Source: Pseudonocardiaceae bacterium
GTDB lineage: Bacteria; Actinomycetota; Actinomycetes; Mycobacteriales; Pseudonocardiaceae
Assembly (NCBI GenBank): GCA_009379845.1
Contig: WHSZ01000007.1
Location: 56,565-120,564, forward strand
Direction: 5' to 3'
Length of the DNA: 64,000 nt
Shown here in pieces: positions 8,206 to 18,129 of this stretch. Within the stretch, counting starts at the first letter, position 1; every line of letters begins with the position of its first letter. A program made the position numbers and the translations under genes. The notes under the pieces are model-generated. The model did no database searches, was not told the origin of the DNA, and saw nothing but the letters and a program-made list of their open reading frames with translations.

Positions 8206-8429
8206 AAGGATTCCTTTCGGTAAGGAAAGACTTGACTGCCGCCGTGAGCGCTCGCGACGTTTGTCCCCTTATCCTGGTGTCCGTTCAGCGTGTTACTTCA
8301 TCAAATTGGTGAGGTCGGCTCGTCCGAATTACGGAGAACTTGGGTGTTGACCTCGGTCTTTTACCACTCGCCGCCCGGTGGCTTTAATCTTGATATTCCG
8401 GAAACAGAGCTTCGGCGGCGTTCTGGACA

Positions 8430-8816
8430 ATGGTGGCCATGAGGGCACTGTTGAATGTCATCTGGCTGGTGTTGTGCGGGGTCTGGATGGCCATCGGCTA
8501 CACGCTCGCCGGCATCATTTGCTGCATCCTGATCATCACGATCCCGTTCGGCATAGCGTCCTTCCGGATAGCGAACTACGCGTTGTGGCCGTTCGGTCGC
8601 ACGCTGGTGGATCGCCCGGACGCGGGCGCGCCGTCCTTGCTCGGCAACATCATCTGGCTCATCTTCGCCGGCTGGTGGCTGGCACTCGGTCACGTGATCA
8701 CCGGTGTGGCGCAGTGCGTGACGATCATTGGAATCCCGCTGGGCGTGGCGAGTTTCAAGATGATCCCGGTGTCCCTTGTGCCACTCGGCCGGGAGATCGT
8801 CCCCGTGCCACGCTAG
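8430..8816 (+). CDS. YccF-domain inner membrane protein
   Basis: A 128-residue membrane protein with the duplicated YccF motif: NVIWLVLCGVWMAIGY...TIPFGIASFRIANYALWPFGR in the first half and NIIWLIFAGWWLALGH...GIPLGVASFKM in the second, each with two hydrophobic helices. The family is widespread and uncharacterised. A second in-frame ATG at 8439 would also give a good N-terminus (MRALLNVIW); the first is preceded by GGCGGCG and is kept. Confidence 0.85.
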   Translation: MVAMRALLNVIWLVLCGVWMAIGYTLAGIICCILIITIPFGIASFRIANYALWPFGRTLVDRPDAGAPSLLGNIIWLIFAGWWLALGHVITGVAQCVTIIGIPLGVASFKMIPVSLVPLGREIVPVPR

Positions 8817-8853
8817 GCATTGTCGCCGGCGACCATCGCACGGTTTCAGGACA

Positions 8854-9624
8854 CTAGTTGAGGGCTTCGGGGAGCGGCGGTGTCGCCTGCTGGGTGTTGC
8901 CGAGCGACTGCAAACGGGTTGGCACGATGGTCATCTCGGCGATGTTCGCCCTGGCAGGCAAGGTCACCGCGCAAAGGCAAGCCGACGCGACGTCTTCGGG
9001 CTGCAGGCACCATCCCCGCAGCCGTTCCGGTGGTGGCTCCGGGCGCCGGTCCAAGATCGGGGTGTTCACGATTCCGGGCAGGATGGTGGAAACCCGGACT
9101 CCTGAGGCGTGCTCGTCCCAGCCGGCGCCGCGGGCCAGCCCGAGCAATCCGGCCTTCGTTGCCTGGTAGGCCAGGCCGCTGTGATCCGGCCACGCCGCGG
9201 AGACACTGGAGATCAGCACCATATCGCCGGCACGTTCCCGAACCTGGTCCAAAGTAGATTTCATCAGGTAGAAAACGCCGCTGAGATTGACCCGGAGCAG
9301 CTCATCGAACGACTCGTTGGTGAGCTGGTGAAACCGGCGGTCGGGGATGTTCGTGCCGGCCGCACAGACCAGCGTGTCCACCGGGTCTTCGGTGGCCAGC
9401 TGGGTGGCAAGCGCGCTCACCGCGTCGGCGTCCGCCACGTCCAGCGCATGTGGCACGAAAGAGTCGCGCCCCACGGCCTCGATCATGGTTTCCTCGCGCC
9501 GTGCCACGCCGTGTACCCTGGCGCCGGCGTCGACAAAGGCCCGTGCGATGGCAGCTCCGATACCGCTGCTGGCCCCGCTCACCAGGGCCACCCGGTCGGT
9601 CATGTTCCCTACCGTGTTGTCCAT
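8854..9624 (-). CDS. Short-chain dehydrogenase/reductase
   Basis: A 256-residue classical SDR: nucleotide-binding SGASSGIGAAIARAF, the CAAGTN segment after strand 4, catalytic Ser in LISSVSAAW, and Tyr/Lys in YQATKAG. The GIVNTPI segment follows strand 6. ATG 9624 is preferred because GAGGAGACC lies eight bases upstream; a further in-frame ATG at 9639 would place that sequence inside the gene. NAD(P)(H)-linked oxidation or reduction is expected; the substrate is unknown. It forms no clear operon. Confidence 0.85.
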   Translation of the reverse strand: MDNTVGNMTDRVALVSGASSGIGAAIARAFVDAGARVHGVARREETMIEAVGRDSFVPHALDVADADAVSALATQLATEDPVDTLVCAAGTNIPDRRFHQLTNESFDELLRVNLSGVFYLMKSTLDQVRERAGDMVLISSVSAAWPDHSGLAYQATKAGLLGLARGAGWDEHASGVRVSTILPGIVNTPILDRRPEPPPERLRGWCLQPEDVASACLCAVTLPARANIAEMTIVPTRLQSLGNTQQATPPLPEALN

Positions 9625-9694
9625 CCTTGGTCTCCTCAAGCCGGAGTGATCTTGCTGGGCGCGGCGGCGCGGTGACCGCGCTGGCTGGGCGGAC

Positions 9695-10282
9695 CTACCA
9701 GTAGGGCCGCGGCTGGCCGTATGCGCCGTACTGCATGCGCCGCTTGTTGTTGCGGCGCTTGACGGCGACCACGATCGTGATCACGAGCGCGATCACGAAC
9801 CCGAGGAAACCGGCGCCGGCGGCAAGCAGAACCCGGCCGGCCACACCGAAAACCGACTTGTGCGGGCCGGCTGCGAACAGCACGGAATCGTTGCTGGCCC
9901 GGCATTCCACCTGGTAGTCGCCCGGTGGCACGGGCTCATTGGAACGTAGCTGGACTCGCCAGGTGGTGCCTCCGATCCGTACCGTTTCGGTTGTGGACGG
10001 TCGGGTGAGCGGGACTTCGCTGCCGGCGGAATCCGTTACCGTACAGCGCCCGTTGACGGCGAGCCGATCGGTGAGGATGGTTATGCCCTCCTCATCGAGG
10101 TGCACGGTTTGCGACTCGCCGGAACGCAGTTCCCCGGCCGGCTTGGGAAACGACGAGAACGCCTGCGCGAGAAACACCGTGGCGAGTACCGCTCCGGCCA
10201 CGAAGATCGCGCCCGCGACCAGGAACCAGAGGCGAGTGGGTTTGATCGTGCTGGGATCTACGTAACCGGGTGATTGATACAC
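9695..10282 (-). CDS. Two-helix membrane protein with extracellular beta domain
   Basis: A 195-residue protein with a membrane helix at ~17-40, a ~100-residue beta-rich exposed region containing two cysteines (GRCTVT and VECRAS), a second helix at ~148-172, and a basic, Tyr/Arg-rich tail. The architecture is like many unnamed actinobacterial envelope proteins. No enzymatic motif is visible. The function is unknown. Confidence 0.72.
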   Translation of the reverse strand: MYQSPGYVDPSTIKPTRLWFLVAGAIFVAGAVLATVFLAQAFSSFPKPAGELRSGESQTVHLDEEGITILTDRLAVNGRCTVTDSAGSEVPLTRPSTTETVRIGGTTWRVQLRSNEPVPPGDYQVECRASNDSVLFAAGPHKSVFGVAGRVLLAAGAGFLGFVIALVITIVVAVKRRNNKRRMQYGAYGQPRPYW

Positions 10283-10453
10283 GCCGGGATGCTATCGGTT
10301 CCGTCGACAGCGAACCCGCCGCACCGACGTGCGTGGACCCCTGGACGGCGCGACCGCTATCGAACTCGTCGCCGCGGCCGGTGATCCCCCGTTCGTCTAG
10401 CCAGGTCAATTTTTTCCAAGGCCGCTCGGTAGGCCGCGTCGTAGTGTGCTGGC

Positions 10454-11494
10454 ATGACGAACGACACGAACCTGGCTGCCGCTGAGCAGAACTGCGCCGC
10501 CGCCTGGCATACGTTAGCGCCGGTGATGGACCTCATCACCCCGATGGCGTTGCGCGTGGCGGCCACCTTGCGGCTGGCCGATCTGATCGATGACGGTGTC
10601 ACCGGCATGGCCGAATTGGCGCAGCGCTCCGGAAGCGATCCCGACGCGCTGGGCCGGATGCTGCGACAGCTGGTGGTGCGCGGGGTGTTCACCGAACCGG
10701 AGCCGGACGTGTTCGCCGTGAACGAGCTGTCCGCACTGTTGCGTTCGGACCATCCTTCGGGCATGCGAACGTGGTTGGACCTGGACGGATTCGGTGGCCA
10801 GATGGATCTCGCGTTCACCGGGTTGCTGCACACCGTGCGAACCGGAAAACCCGCATGGGAGCGGGTTTTCGGAGCGCCGTTCTGGCAGCATCTCGATGCC
10901 GATCCCGCGCTGCACGCGTCGTTCGACGCGACCATGTCGGCCTCGCCGGAATATCTGACCGATGCCGCCGGCGGCTACGACTGGTCGGATTTCCGGCACG
11001 TGCTGGACATTGGTGGGGGAGACGCGTCGCTGCTCGCGGAGGTCTTGCGGGCGCGGCCGTGGCTGCGTGGCACTTTGGTGGATCTTCCGGACACGGTCGA
11101 GCGTGGCCGGCAGCGGTTGGCCTCGGAAGGGCTGGCGGAGCGGTGCGAGCTCGTCGGGCAGAGCTTCTTCGAACCGCTGCCGGCCGGCGGGGATGTGTAT
11201 GTGCTGCGCGGCGTGGTGCACGACTGGGACGACGATGAGGCCGTGGCGATCCTGCGGCGTTGTGCGGAGGCCGCGGGCGAGTCGGGGCGAGTGTTGATCG
11301 TGGAAGCGCACGGCACGTCCGGCGACGATCCCGCGTCGTTCGCGGAGATGAACCTGCGGATGCTGGTGCTGAGCGGAGGCCGGGAACGCACCCTCGACGA
11401 CTACCGTGAGCTCGTGGCACGCGCCGGGCTGCGGGTAACCAGCACGCACGTCACACCCTTGGACAACGTGCTCATCGATTGCCGTCCTGGTTAG
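10454..11494 (+). CDS. SAM-dependent O-methyltransferase (COMT/PF00891 family)
   Basis: A 346-residue protein with an N-terminal winged-helix dimerisation domain (PMALRVAATLRLADLI, LGRMLRQLVVRGVF) and a C-terminal Rossmann methyltransferase domain. The SAM loop VLDIGGGD is at 183-190, an acidic ribose-binding VDLP at ~209-212, and the catalytic His256 is in VVHDWDDDEAVAIL. The family methylates hydroxyls of small aromatics and polyketides in secondary metabolism. It stands alone here. Its 3' end overlaps the convergent jetD by 23 bp. Confidence 0.87.
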   Translation: MTNDTNLAAAEQNCAAAWHTLAPVMDLITPMALRVAATLRLADLIDDGVTGMAELAQRSGSDPDALGRMLRQLVVRGVFTEPEPDVFAVNELSALLRSDHPSGMRTWLDLDGFGGQMDLAFTGLLHTVRTGKPAWERVFGAPFWQHLDADPALHASFDATMSASPEYLTDAAGGYDWSDFRHVLDIGGGDASLLAEVLRARPWLRGTLVDLPDTVERGRQRLASEGLAERCELVGQSFFEPLPAGGDVYVLRGVVHDWDDDEAVAILRRCAEAAGESGRVLIVEAHGTSGDDPASFAEMNLRMLVLSGGRERTLDDYRELVARAGLRVTSTHVTPLDNVLIDCRPG

Positions 11495-12776
11495 CCACTC
11501 GCGTTGTGTACGCACAATGCTTATCTGACGGCGTTATTTGGCGTTGTGAGTAAACAACGGGGGAGTGTGCGGCCACATCGCGCAGCAGTGCGCCGGCAAC
11601 GCGCTCCTCGACGACGGCAGTGCGGTGTTGCCGCATCGCTTCGGCGAGATCGGTATCCCACGGAGCTTCCGTGACGCGGCCGGGGTCCGGCCCGCGAGGG
11701 TTCTGCCGTAGCGCGTCCAGGTAGTCCGCGGCGGACATCCGCCAGGGCCGCGCGCCGGTCTTGTCCAGGACGTAGGCGGCGATCCGGATTCCCTCGCCAT
11801 CGAGGTCACCGTGGTAACGCAGGCGGGCACCGGCCACGGCAAGCTTGCGGAGCAGCAGGATCGCGGCGCCGTTCGGCCATCCGGACGTGCACACCAGCGG
11901 CGGGCAGTTCGCGCCGTATTGTCGCCGGGCGAGCGCCAACACGCTCGGATTCTCCACCACCCACACGTCGGTGCTCGGCAACGACAGCTCCGGATCCGCC
12001 CGCAGCTGCCCAAGGGTCACGGCGGCCGGGTGCCCGGATTCCGCGCAGATACGCAGGAGCTGGTTCGACAGCCCCGTACCGGTCGGGCGGAGCCCGGCGG
12101 CGACAACCACGGTGGACAGTTCGTCGTCGGCGATGCCGGCACGCTCCCACAACGCACGCCGCTGCTCGGCGTTCCCGGGAACCTCCGTGCCGTAGATCGC
12201 CGCAAGAGCGCGTAGCACCAGTCCGGACAGCCGTGTCCCATCGTCCAGTGCATGCGGATCGTCGAGCACCGACTCCGCGAACGCGGGGAGCGGGTCTCCT
12301 TGCGTGGGTAGCCGTCGCAGCACCAGCAGCGCGGACTCCAGCAGTTGCCGCGTCGCGGATACCGATCCGTTCACGATCCCGGCACGGCGAACCTGTTCAA
12401 CCCACTCGCGCAACGCGGGCTGAGCGATCACCAGCTCGTTGGTGGCTAGCCATTCCCACAGCGCCGCCCGTTGCTCGCTGGCAGATGCCCGCCGAGCGGC
12501 ACGATCACCCAGCGGCCCGAGCGCCTCGGTCACCACCACGCGAGCGTCCATACCTATCGACTCACGCAGTATATCGTCCAATTTGGACAACGTGACGTTC
12601 GCGTACTCGCCCGGATAGCGGGCCATGCCAAGCAAATCCGCCACTGCGGCCCGCTGCTCGCCATCCAGCGGCCCGACCCGCACCCTGGTCACGGGCTGAC
12701 CTGACGACAGCCGGTAATGCACCGCCTGCCACAGTGGTCGAAGCGCCTCGGAGCGCATCCGCGCCGGAAACGTCAC
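11472..12776 (-). CDS. jetD: Wadjet type II nuclease subunit JetD (TIGR02679/DUF2399)
   Basis: A 434-residue protein. The N-terminal ~240 residues form the DUF3323-type arm region. The C-terminal DUF2399 part holds a Toprim-like nuclease site: Glu275 in WVVENPSVL and Asp324/Asp326 in YHGDLDGEG. JetD is the nuclease that cuts circular DNA after loop extrusion by the JetABC condensin-like complex. A GTG start at 12776 is chosen because it forms a GTGA overlap with the stop of jetC; an upstream in-frame ATG at 12812 lies inside jetC. This is the last gene of the operon. Its end overlaps the methyltransferase gene antisense. Confidence 0.92.
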   Translation of the reverse strand: MTFPARMRSEALRPLWQAVHYRLSSGQPVTRVRVGPLDGEQRAAVADLLGMARYPGEYANVTLSKLDDILRESIGMDARVVVTEALGPLGDRAARRASASEQRAALWEWLATNELVIAQPALREWVEQVRRAGIVNGSVSATRQLLESALLVLRRLPTQGDPLPAFAESVLDDPHALDDGTRLSGLVLRALAAIYGTEVPGNAEQRRALWERAGIADDELSTVVVAAGLRPTGTGLSNQLLRICAESGHPAAVTLGQLRADPELSLPSTDVWVVENPSVLALARRQYGANCPPLVCTSGWPNGAAILLLRKLAVAGARLRYHGDLDGEGIRIAAYVLDKTGARPWRMSAADYLDALRQNPRGPDPGRVTEAPWDTDLAEAMRQHRTAVVEERVAGALLRDVAAHSPVVYSQRQITPSDKHCAYTTRVANQDGNR

Positions 12777-15700
12777 GCCTCCTCCTCGGGAACGAGATCC
12801 GCACCGTCCCACGTAAATCGGGCGGTCGTGACGGCGTCATCGTCACCACCGGTGATCAGCTGGTGCACGGCGATCCCGTCCAGCTCCGCGTACATACACC
12901 ATTCGTGGTCCGAGGTGAGCACCAGATCGAGATCCAAAGAGGACAGCAGCTCGAACACCTGCCCGCGGTTCGTGGTATCCACACCGACGAACACTTCATC
13001 CAGCAGGATCAGCCGCGGCGCGGTCGGTACGGACTGGTAGTGCGCGGCCACCGCGGCGAACAGCGGAAGGTGCAGCGCGATCGCCTTCTCGCCACCGGAG
13101 AGTGCGCCGTGCAGCTTCTTGGTCAACAGTTGCCAGCCCGTGCCATTCGCCCGGTCGATCTTCACGACGAACTGGTGCCATGCGGTGTAGTCGAAGACCT
13201 GCGCCAGCTGCTGCTCCCAGCTGGCGGCCGCATTGTCGACCCTGGCTTGCTCGATCCGGTCCCGGAAGAACTGGTGCAGCGACGCCCGGTCGTCATCGGT
13301 CAGCCGCACCGGATCCTTGAGCAACAGTTCCCGCGCCGCCTTCGTACCGGCCGGAAGTTCGGGATTGACCTGCCACACCAGGCGTACGGCCACGTTGGAC
13401 GCGGTACGCACTCGCTCCAGCCGGGCGTTCATGGTCTCCACGAGGTCGCCGGCCTGCCGGATGCGGTCGGCAAGGTGGCGACGCGTATCGCCGGTGAGCG
13501 TCCGATCGAACAACTCACGCTCGCGTTCGGTGATGTCACCGCGACTGCGCTCGGCCTCGGTGCGCAGGGTCGTCACCAGCTCGGCCGCGCCGATCCGCAC
13601 ACCGTCCATGGACGCGGTGAACACCTGGATGTCCTCATCCGGCTCCAGGATCAGATCGGCACGCCTGCTCAGTGTTTCCCGGCAGTTGTGCACGGCCTCG
13701 GAGAGCCTCGCGAGCGCGTCGTTGAGGTTTCTCGCGGTGTGCGGGATATTAGGCCACCGTGCGGCGACCGTGCGTGCCGCTTCCAGGGTTGCCTTGACAC
13801 CGTCCGATGTGGTCGTTTCGAGCTCGATCCCGGCGTCACGTGGGAGGTTGCCGGTGGCAAGGCGACGGAACCGGGCGGCTGCGGTGTCCCGTGCGGTGAT
13901 GGCTTCATCACGCTTTTCGGCGTCGATCGTGCGCTGGCTGTCAAGCGAACCGATTCTCCTTGCCAGTTCTCGGAGCGCGGTGTCCTCGCGGCCGGCGGCT
14001 TCCTTGGCTTCCCGGTGCTGCTCGCGGAGTTCGTTGATTTCCGCGAGTACTTCCCGGTAGTCCGCACCGATCGTGCTCTGCACGGCTTCCAGGGTGCTGG
14101 TCAGCTCACGTGCCTTGGTCTCAGCCGCGTCCGCGTCCGCGGCTCGTTCCGTGGCGATCTCTTCGGAACTTTCCGCGCGTTCGGCGAGCGACAAGGCGGT
14201 GTGGCGCGCCTTGATCAGTTCGGAATGCCTGTCCAGCCAGTTATCGGCGAGGTCACGGAAGGCGACGACGGCGTGATCCAGTGCGTCAAGGGCCGCGCGC
14301 TCGGCGGGCAAACCGTTCTGCGCGGCAAGCGCCGTCAATGCCTTGAGCGTCCTGCCGACCTCCTTTTCCCGCGCTTCTACGGTTTCCACCCATCGGCGCA
14401 CCACGCCGTCGGCGGCCGTTTCGTGGGATGCGGCGCGCTCCCATGCTGTCCGTGCTTCCTCGACGGAGTCGTGACCGGGCCGGCCTGCCAGTTCCGTGTC
14501 GAGCTGTCGGCGCCGCTCGGCGAGCCGCCGCAGCCGCTCATCGAGGGCGCTGAGCGTAGCGTCCAGCTGCTCGATCCGGCGCTGCCGCGCGCGTTCACGG
14601 GCGGCGGTGCCGATATGCGCGCTCTCCGGCTTCGCCCAGCTTCCGGTCGCTCCGGCGAGTCGCCAGCGACCATCTGCGCTGATGGCCGTGACATGGTCCT
14701 CGGGTAGCGATTCGTCGTACGCGATACCGGCAAGCAGCCGGCGGATGCGCTCCTCGGATATTGGTGCGCCTGGTTCCGGGCGCAGCACGTCGGCAAGCGA
14801 TCGCCCCCCGAGCACGGCGAACCGATCCACGTTCAGGAACGTGTCGTGTTCGGCGATCTCGATCGCGCCACTCGGTGGTACCCAAGCATCCAGCAGGCCA
14901 CTTGCTTGCAGTGCGGCTTCCACGGCCGCCTGGGACGCCGGCGACACATGATCCTGGAAGGCCACCAGCTTCCACAACGGCGCACCATCCATTGTGGATC
15001 GATCAGCGGTGCGAGTCAGTGGTGAGTCGGGTGGCAGGTCAACTTCGTGGCGCAGCCTCTCGATCTCGGCGGCCAGCTCGCCCCGCTCGCGCCGAACTTC
15101 CTGTCGCTGCCCGGATACCGTCGTTTCCTCCGCGGTAATCGCTTGGGCCACCGCGCGACTCACCGGCTCGACGAACCGGAGCACGGCGGACTCCGATTCC
15201 GCGTTCGCGGCAAGCTCGTCGATGTCGTCGAAGACAAGCTCGACGTTGGAAGCTGCCCACTGGCGCAGCCGCTCGACCTGCTGGCCGACCGTTTCGGAGT
15301 AGGCCTCGGCGCATTCGGCGCGTTTCGCCGCTGCCTCGGAGAGCGCGTCGCGCGCCCGCTCCAGCTCGGATTCGGCGTCGCTTCGCCGCCGCAGCGTGGC
15401 GTCGTAGTCGTCCACCGCATGCCGCACCCCAGCGATCTGGTCCTGCCTGCTTCGAACCGCCGCGCTCAGCAGCGTTCTCGGGTTCCGGTCCGTTTCCAGC
15501 GTGGTGGCGATTTCCTCTGGTACGGAACGGAGATCAGCGCGATCGGCGGCGTGTGTGACGTCGTCTCGTGCGGCCAGCTCGGCGTCCGCCGCGGATCGCG
15601 CGGTCCGTTCCGCCACCTCGGCGCGCTCCCGATCTTGCCGGGCGGTGTGCTGCCGTGCCGTCGCCCGCGCACGTTCGTCGCGCGCGGTACGCTCGGCCTC

Positions 15701-16795
15701 GCCGGCCTGCTGCCGGAGCTTGTCGAGTTCCTTGCCTCGCTTGTATTCCTCGCTGTCCCGCAGTCCTTCGATGCGGGAACTGAGTTGCTCGGTACGCCGG
15801 TCGAGATGTTGCTTGCGTTGCTCGGTTTCCGCGTTCTGCTCGACGACCTGCTGATATTCGCCTTCCGAACTGCGTGCCGTCCGGGTGAGGTTGTCCAGCT
15901 CTGTGGTCGCGGAAACCAACGTGGCCGCACTGGCCCGCAGCACCCGCTGCGCGTAGCTGGCCTGCCTGGCGGCCACGGTCTTGGCGGCCTCGGCTTCATC
16001 CTCGAGTTCCCTGAGCTGCTCGCGTTGCCGGTCGAGACGCTCGAATCCCTCGGCCAGCTCGGTGATCTCCGCCTGCCCGAGCGGGGGCAGCGCCCTGGAG
16101 AGCAAGCTGGACAGCAGCCCGGGGTCGAGGCGTTCGGACAGCTTCGGCTGGCGCAGCTGGAGTAACGCGGTGATCAGCGCGTCGTAGCGCTGTTCGGACA
16201 ACTCCGGGAACAGGGTATGCCGCATGGTGGTGCGGTACTCGGTAGCGTTGGCGTGCAGGGTGCCGTGCTCGCCGATGGCCTCGTCCAATGCCGCCCTGGT
16301 CAATGGCGCACCGGTCTCGCCAACCAGTCTCAGCCCGCCGGGAAAGCCGATGCGCTGCGTGGTGGTGAAGTAGTCCGCACTCGGTGTCCTGGTGTGCTGG
16401 CTGGCTTGCAGCCGTGCCCCGCAGCAGAACCATTCGTCGCTCGCTTCGTGCCTGAACTCCAGCCATACGTAGCCGACGCGGGTGCTGCCGGTGGCGCCCT
16501 CGCCCATCAGGTTCCACCACATGGTCCGCTCGCCGGTGCCGAAGGTGGACAGCCGGTGTGGCCGCAGGCTGGCGTCGAATAGGTACGGCAGTAACAATTC
16601 CAGCGCCTTGGATTTGCCGGTGCCGTTCGGGCCGCGCAGCAGCAGCCGTCCGTTGTGGAACTCGAATATCTCGTCGTAGTAGCGCCAGACGTTCAGAATC
16701 CCGGCACGGCTGGGAATCCAGCGCGCCGGGCGTATCGGCCCCGCGGGCCCGTGTTGTTCGTGTTGGGCGCGGTGCGGCAGCTCGGTGATCGTCAT
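12773..16795 (-). CDS. jetC: Wadjet type II SMC-like ATPase JetC (TIGR02680)
   Basis: A 1340-residue SMC/MukB-like ATPase. The Walker A motif GPNGTGKS is at 55-62. Long heptad-rich coiled-coil regions full of Glu, Arg, Ala and Leu run on both sides of a central hinge-like globular part (~590-740). The ABC signature LSGGEKA starts at ~1232 and Walker B LILLDE is at ~1262-1267, followed by VFVGVD. In Wadjet this subunit drives ATP-dependent DNA loop extrusion. The start overlaps the jetB stop by four bases, and the stop overlaps the jetD start. All ATPase motifs are intact. Confidence 0.95.
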   Translation of the reverse strand: MTITELPHRAQHEQHGPAGPIRPARWIPSRAGILNVWRYYDEIFEFHNGRLLLRGPNGTGKSKALELLLPYLFDASLRPHRLSTFGTGERTMWWNLMGEGATGSTRVGYVWLEFRHEASDEWFCCGARLQASQHTRTPSADYFTTTQRIGFPGGLRLVGETGAPLTRAALDEAIGEHGTLHANATEYRTTMRHTLFPELSEQRYDALITALLQLRQPKLSERLDPGLLSSLLSRALPPLGQAEITELAEGFERLDRQREQLRELEDEAEAAKTVAARQASYAQRVLRASAATLVSATTELDNLTRTARSSEGEYQQVVEQNAETEQRKQHLDRRTEQLSSRIEGLRDSEEYKRGKELDKLRQQAGEAERTARDERARATARQHTARQDRERAEVAERTARSAADAELAARDDVTHAADRADLRSVPEEIATTLETDRNPRTLLSAAVRSRQDQIAGVRHAVDDYDATLRRRSDAESELERARDALSEAAAKRAECAEAYSETVGQQVERLRQWAASNVELVFDDIDELAANAESESAVLRFVEPVSRAVAQAITAEETTVSGQRQEVRRERGELAAEIERLRHEVDLPPDSPLTRTADRSTMDGAPLWKLVAFQDHVSPASQAAVEAALQASGLLDAWVPPSGAIEIAEHDTFLNVDRFAVLGGRSLADVLRPEPGAPISEERIRRLLAGIAYDESLPEDHVTAISADGRWRLAGATGSWAKPESAHIGTAARERARQRRIEQLDATLSALDERLRRLAERRRQLDTELAGRPGHDSVEEARTAWERAASHETAADGVVRRWVETVEAREKEVGRTLKALTALAAQNGLPAERAALDALDHAVVAFRDLADNWLDRHSELIKARHTALSLAERAESSEEIATERAADADAAETKARELTSTLEAVQSTIGADYREVLAEINELREQHREAKEAAGREDTALRELARRIGSLDSQRTIDAEKRDEAITARDTAAARFRRLATGNLPRDAGIELETTTSDGVKATLEAARTVAARWPNIPHTARNLNDALARLSEAVHNCRETLSRRADLILEPDEDIQVFTASMDGVRIGAAELVTTLRTEAERSRGDITERERELFDRTLTGDTRRHLADRIRQAGDLVETMNARLERVRTASNVAVRLVWQVNPELPAGTKAARELLLKDPVRLTDDDRASLHQFFRDRIEQARVDNAAASWEQQLAQVFDYTAWHQFVVKIDRANGTGWQLLTKKLHGALSGGEKAIALHLPLFAAVAAHYQSVPTAPRLILLDEVFVGVDTTNRGQVFELLSSLDLDLVLTSDHEWCMYAELDGIAVHQLITGGDDDAVTTARFTWDGADLVPEEEA

Positions 16796-18048
16796 GACGG
16801 TATTCCTCCCGGCGTGCCGGAGACGTCCTCGGTAGTACGCGTCGCGGTGACGGCGTACCGGGCCGCTGCCGGAAGCGCGCGGATCCGGTCGCCGGAGTGG
16901 CGCGCCAGCCCGAATTCGGTAAGCACCGTGATCGCATCGGCGACCAGTGGATCCGGGCCATCGTCCGTGCGATAAGTCCGTGCCCAGCGGGGAAACCGGG
17001 TCAGCAGCGTGTCGGCCTCGGACCGCAGCTGCTCGGGCGTGACCCCTCCGGTCGAGGCGGCGATCACATCCAGCAGGAGCAGCGCGGCCACCTTGGCGTT
17101 GCTGGAATCGTCCGGGAACTTGCCGTCCGTGGCCAGCGCGTCGGTGTCGGTAAGCAGCCAGCCCTCCGCGCGCTCTTCCACCACGAACCCCGCTTCATCC
17201 GCGGCTTTCCGCGCGAGCTGGCGGCCGGTGGGCGAGGTCAGGTACGCCAGCTGTGCTTCGCACAGATCGTCCCGGTACACCACCGGATCATCGAACAGGC
17301 GCCGGAACACCGAATGCCGCAACCACAAGTTTCGCTGGACCTCGGATCCGCCCTCGCCGCCTGCCCTCGTGCCGTACCGCGGCTCGCGGGTAATCTCACC
17401 GAGCAGCTCGTCGAACCTGCCTGGTACGTCCTCGATCGGCACGGCCAGCCGGGACGGGCCGGTCGGCGCGGAGAGCATCCGCATCAGCGACGTAGCGTCT
17501 ACCCGGTAGAGCACCTTGGCATCCTCAGCGTCCACAAAGGACTCGGTGCTGCCGTCCACGACCTCGATCGCGCCGTAGGATTCCAGCAAGCGCAGGGCAT
17601 CAACGTAGGCCCGGCGTTCGGGTTTGTGCGCGGTGTCGAAAGTTCCCACGACCGGATCGGCCGCGGTGGCGCGTGCGATCCGATCGGCGAGCAACCCTAT
17701 GGTGGTCACTGGGGCGGTGAGAAGTTCAGCCGCCACGACGCAGAGCAGGGTATAGCGGCGCCGGTCGAACGCGGCGCGCCCGGAACGCAGCCGGTGTGCT
17801 GGGCGGGTCGCGTCCACGTCGGTGCGTACCTTCGCCAGCCGTGCGTAGCCGAGCCGTGGCTCCACGGTGACCGACCAGCCGCAGTAGTAGTCGAACCACC
17901 TGGCGATCGGATCCTTGCGGCGGCGGATCAGCTCGAAAGACTCCGGTGCGCCGCGCTCGGTGATCAACGGATCGGCCAGCAGTAAACGAATTCCGCGCGC
18001 GACGTCGTGCCGTTCCGCGATCGCCAGCTGGTTGGCCAGGCTACTCAT
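16792..18048 (-). CDS. jetB: Wadjet type II subunit JetB (TIGR02678/DUF2398)
   Basis: A 418-residue protein of the DUF2398 family, the MukE-like subunit of type II Wadjet. The N-terminus (ANQLAIAERHDVARGIRLLL, then RRKDPIARWFDYYCGW) and the following winged-helix-like segments fit the family. It is expected to bridge the kleisin-like JetA to the JetC ATPase. The gene starts at ATG 18048 after an 81-bp spacer from jetA and overlaps jetC by ATGA. No truncation is seen. Confidence 0.93.
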   Translation of the reverse strand: MSSLANQLAIAERHDVARGIRLLLADPLITERGAPESFELIRRRKDPIARWFDYYCGWSVTVEPRLGYARLAKVRTDVDATRPAHRLRSGRAAFDRRRYTLLCVVAAELLTAPVTTIGLLADRIARATAADPVVGTFDTAHKPERRAYVDALRLLESYGAIEVVDGSTESFVDAEDAKVLYRVDATSLMRMLSAPTGPSRLAVPIEDVPGRFDELLGEITREPRYGTRAGGEGGSEVQRNLWLRHSVFRRLFDDPVVYRDDLCEAQLAYLTSPTGRQLARKAADEAGFVVEERAEGWLLTDTDALATDGKFPDDSSNAKVAALLLLDVIAASTGGVTPEQLRSEADTLLTRFPRWARTYRTDDGPDPLVADAITVLTEFGLARHSGDRIRALPAAARYAVTATRTTEDVSGTPGGIPS

Positions 18049-18129
18049 TCACTTCCCCCGTGTTTGCCGTGAAGGCCACCTTACGGGCAACCAACGCCCC
18101 GAATGGGCCCCTCGCTCGCGTCGCGGTAT

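Noticed and set aside
12734..14707. A 657-codon open frame on the plus strand
   Set aside because: It lies entirely antisense to jetC and the end of jetD. High GC content opens long frames opposite real genes, and it has no domain or start signal.
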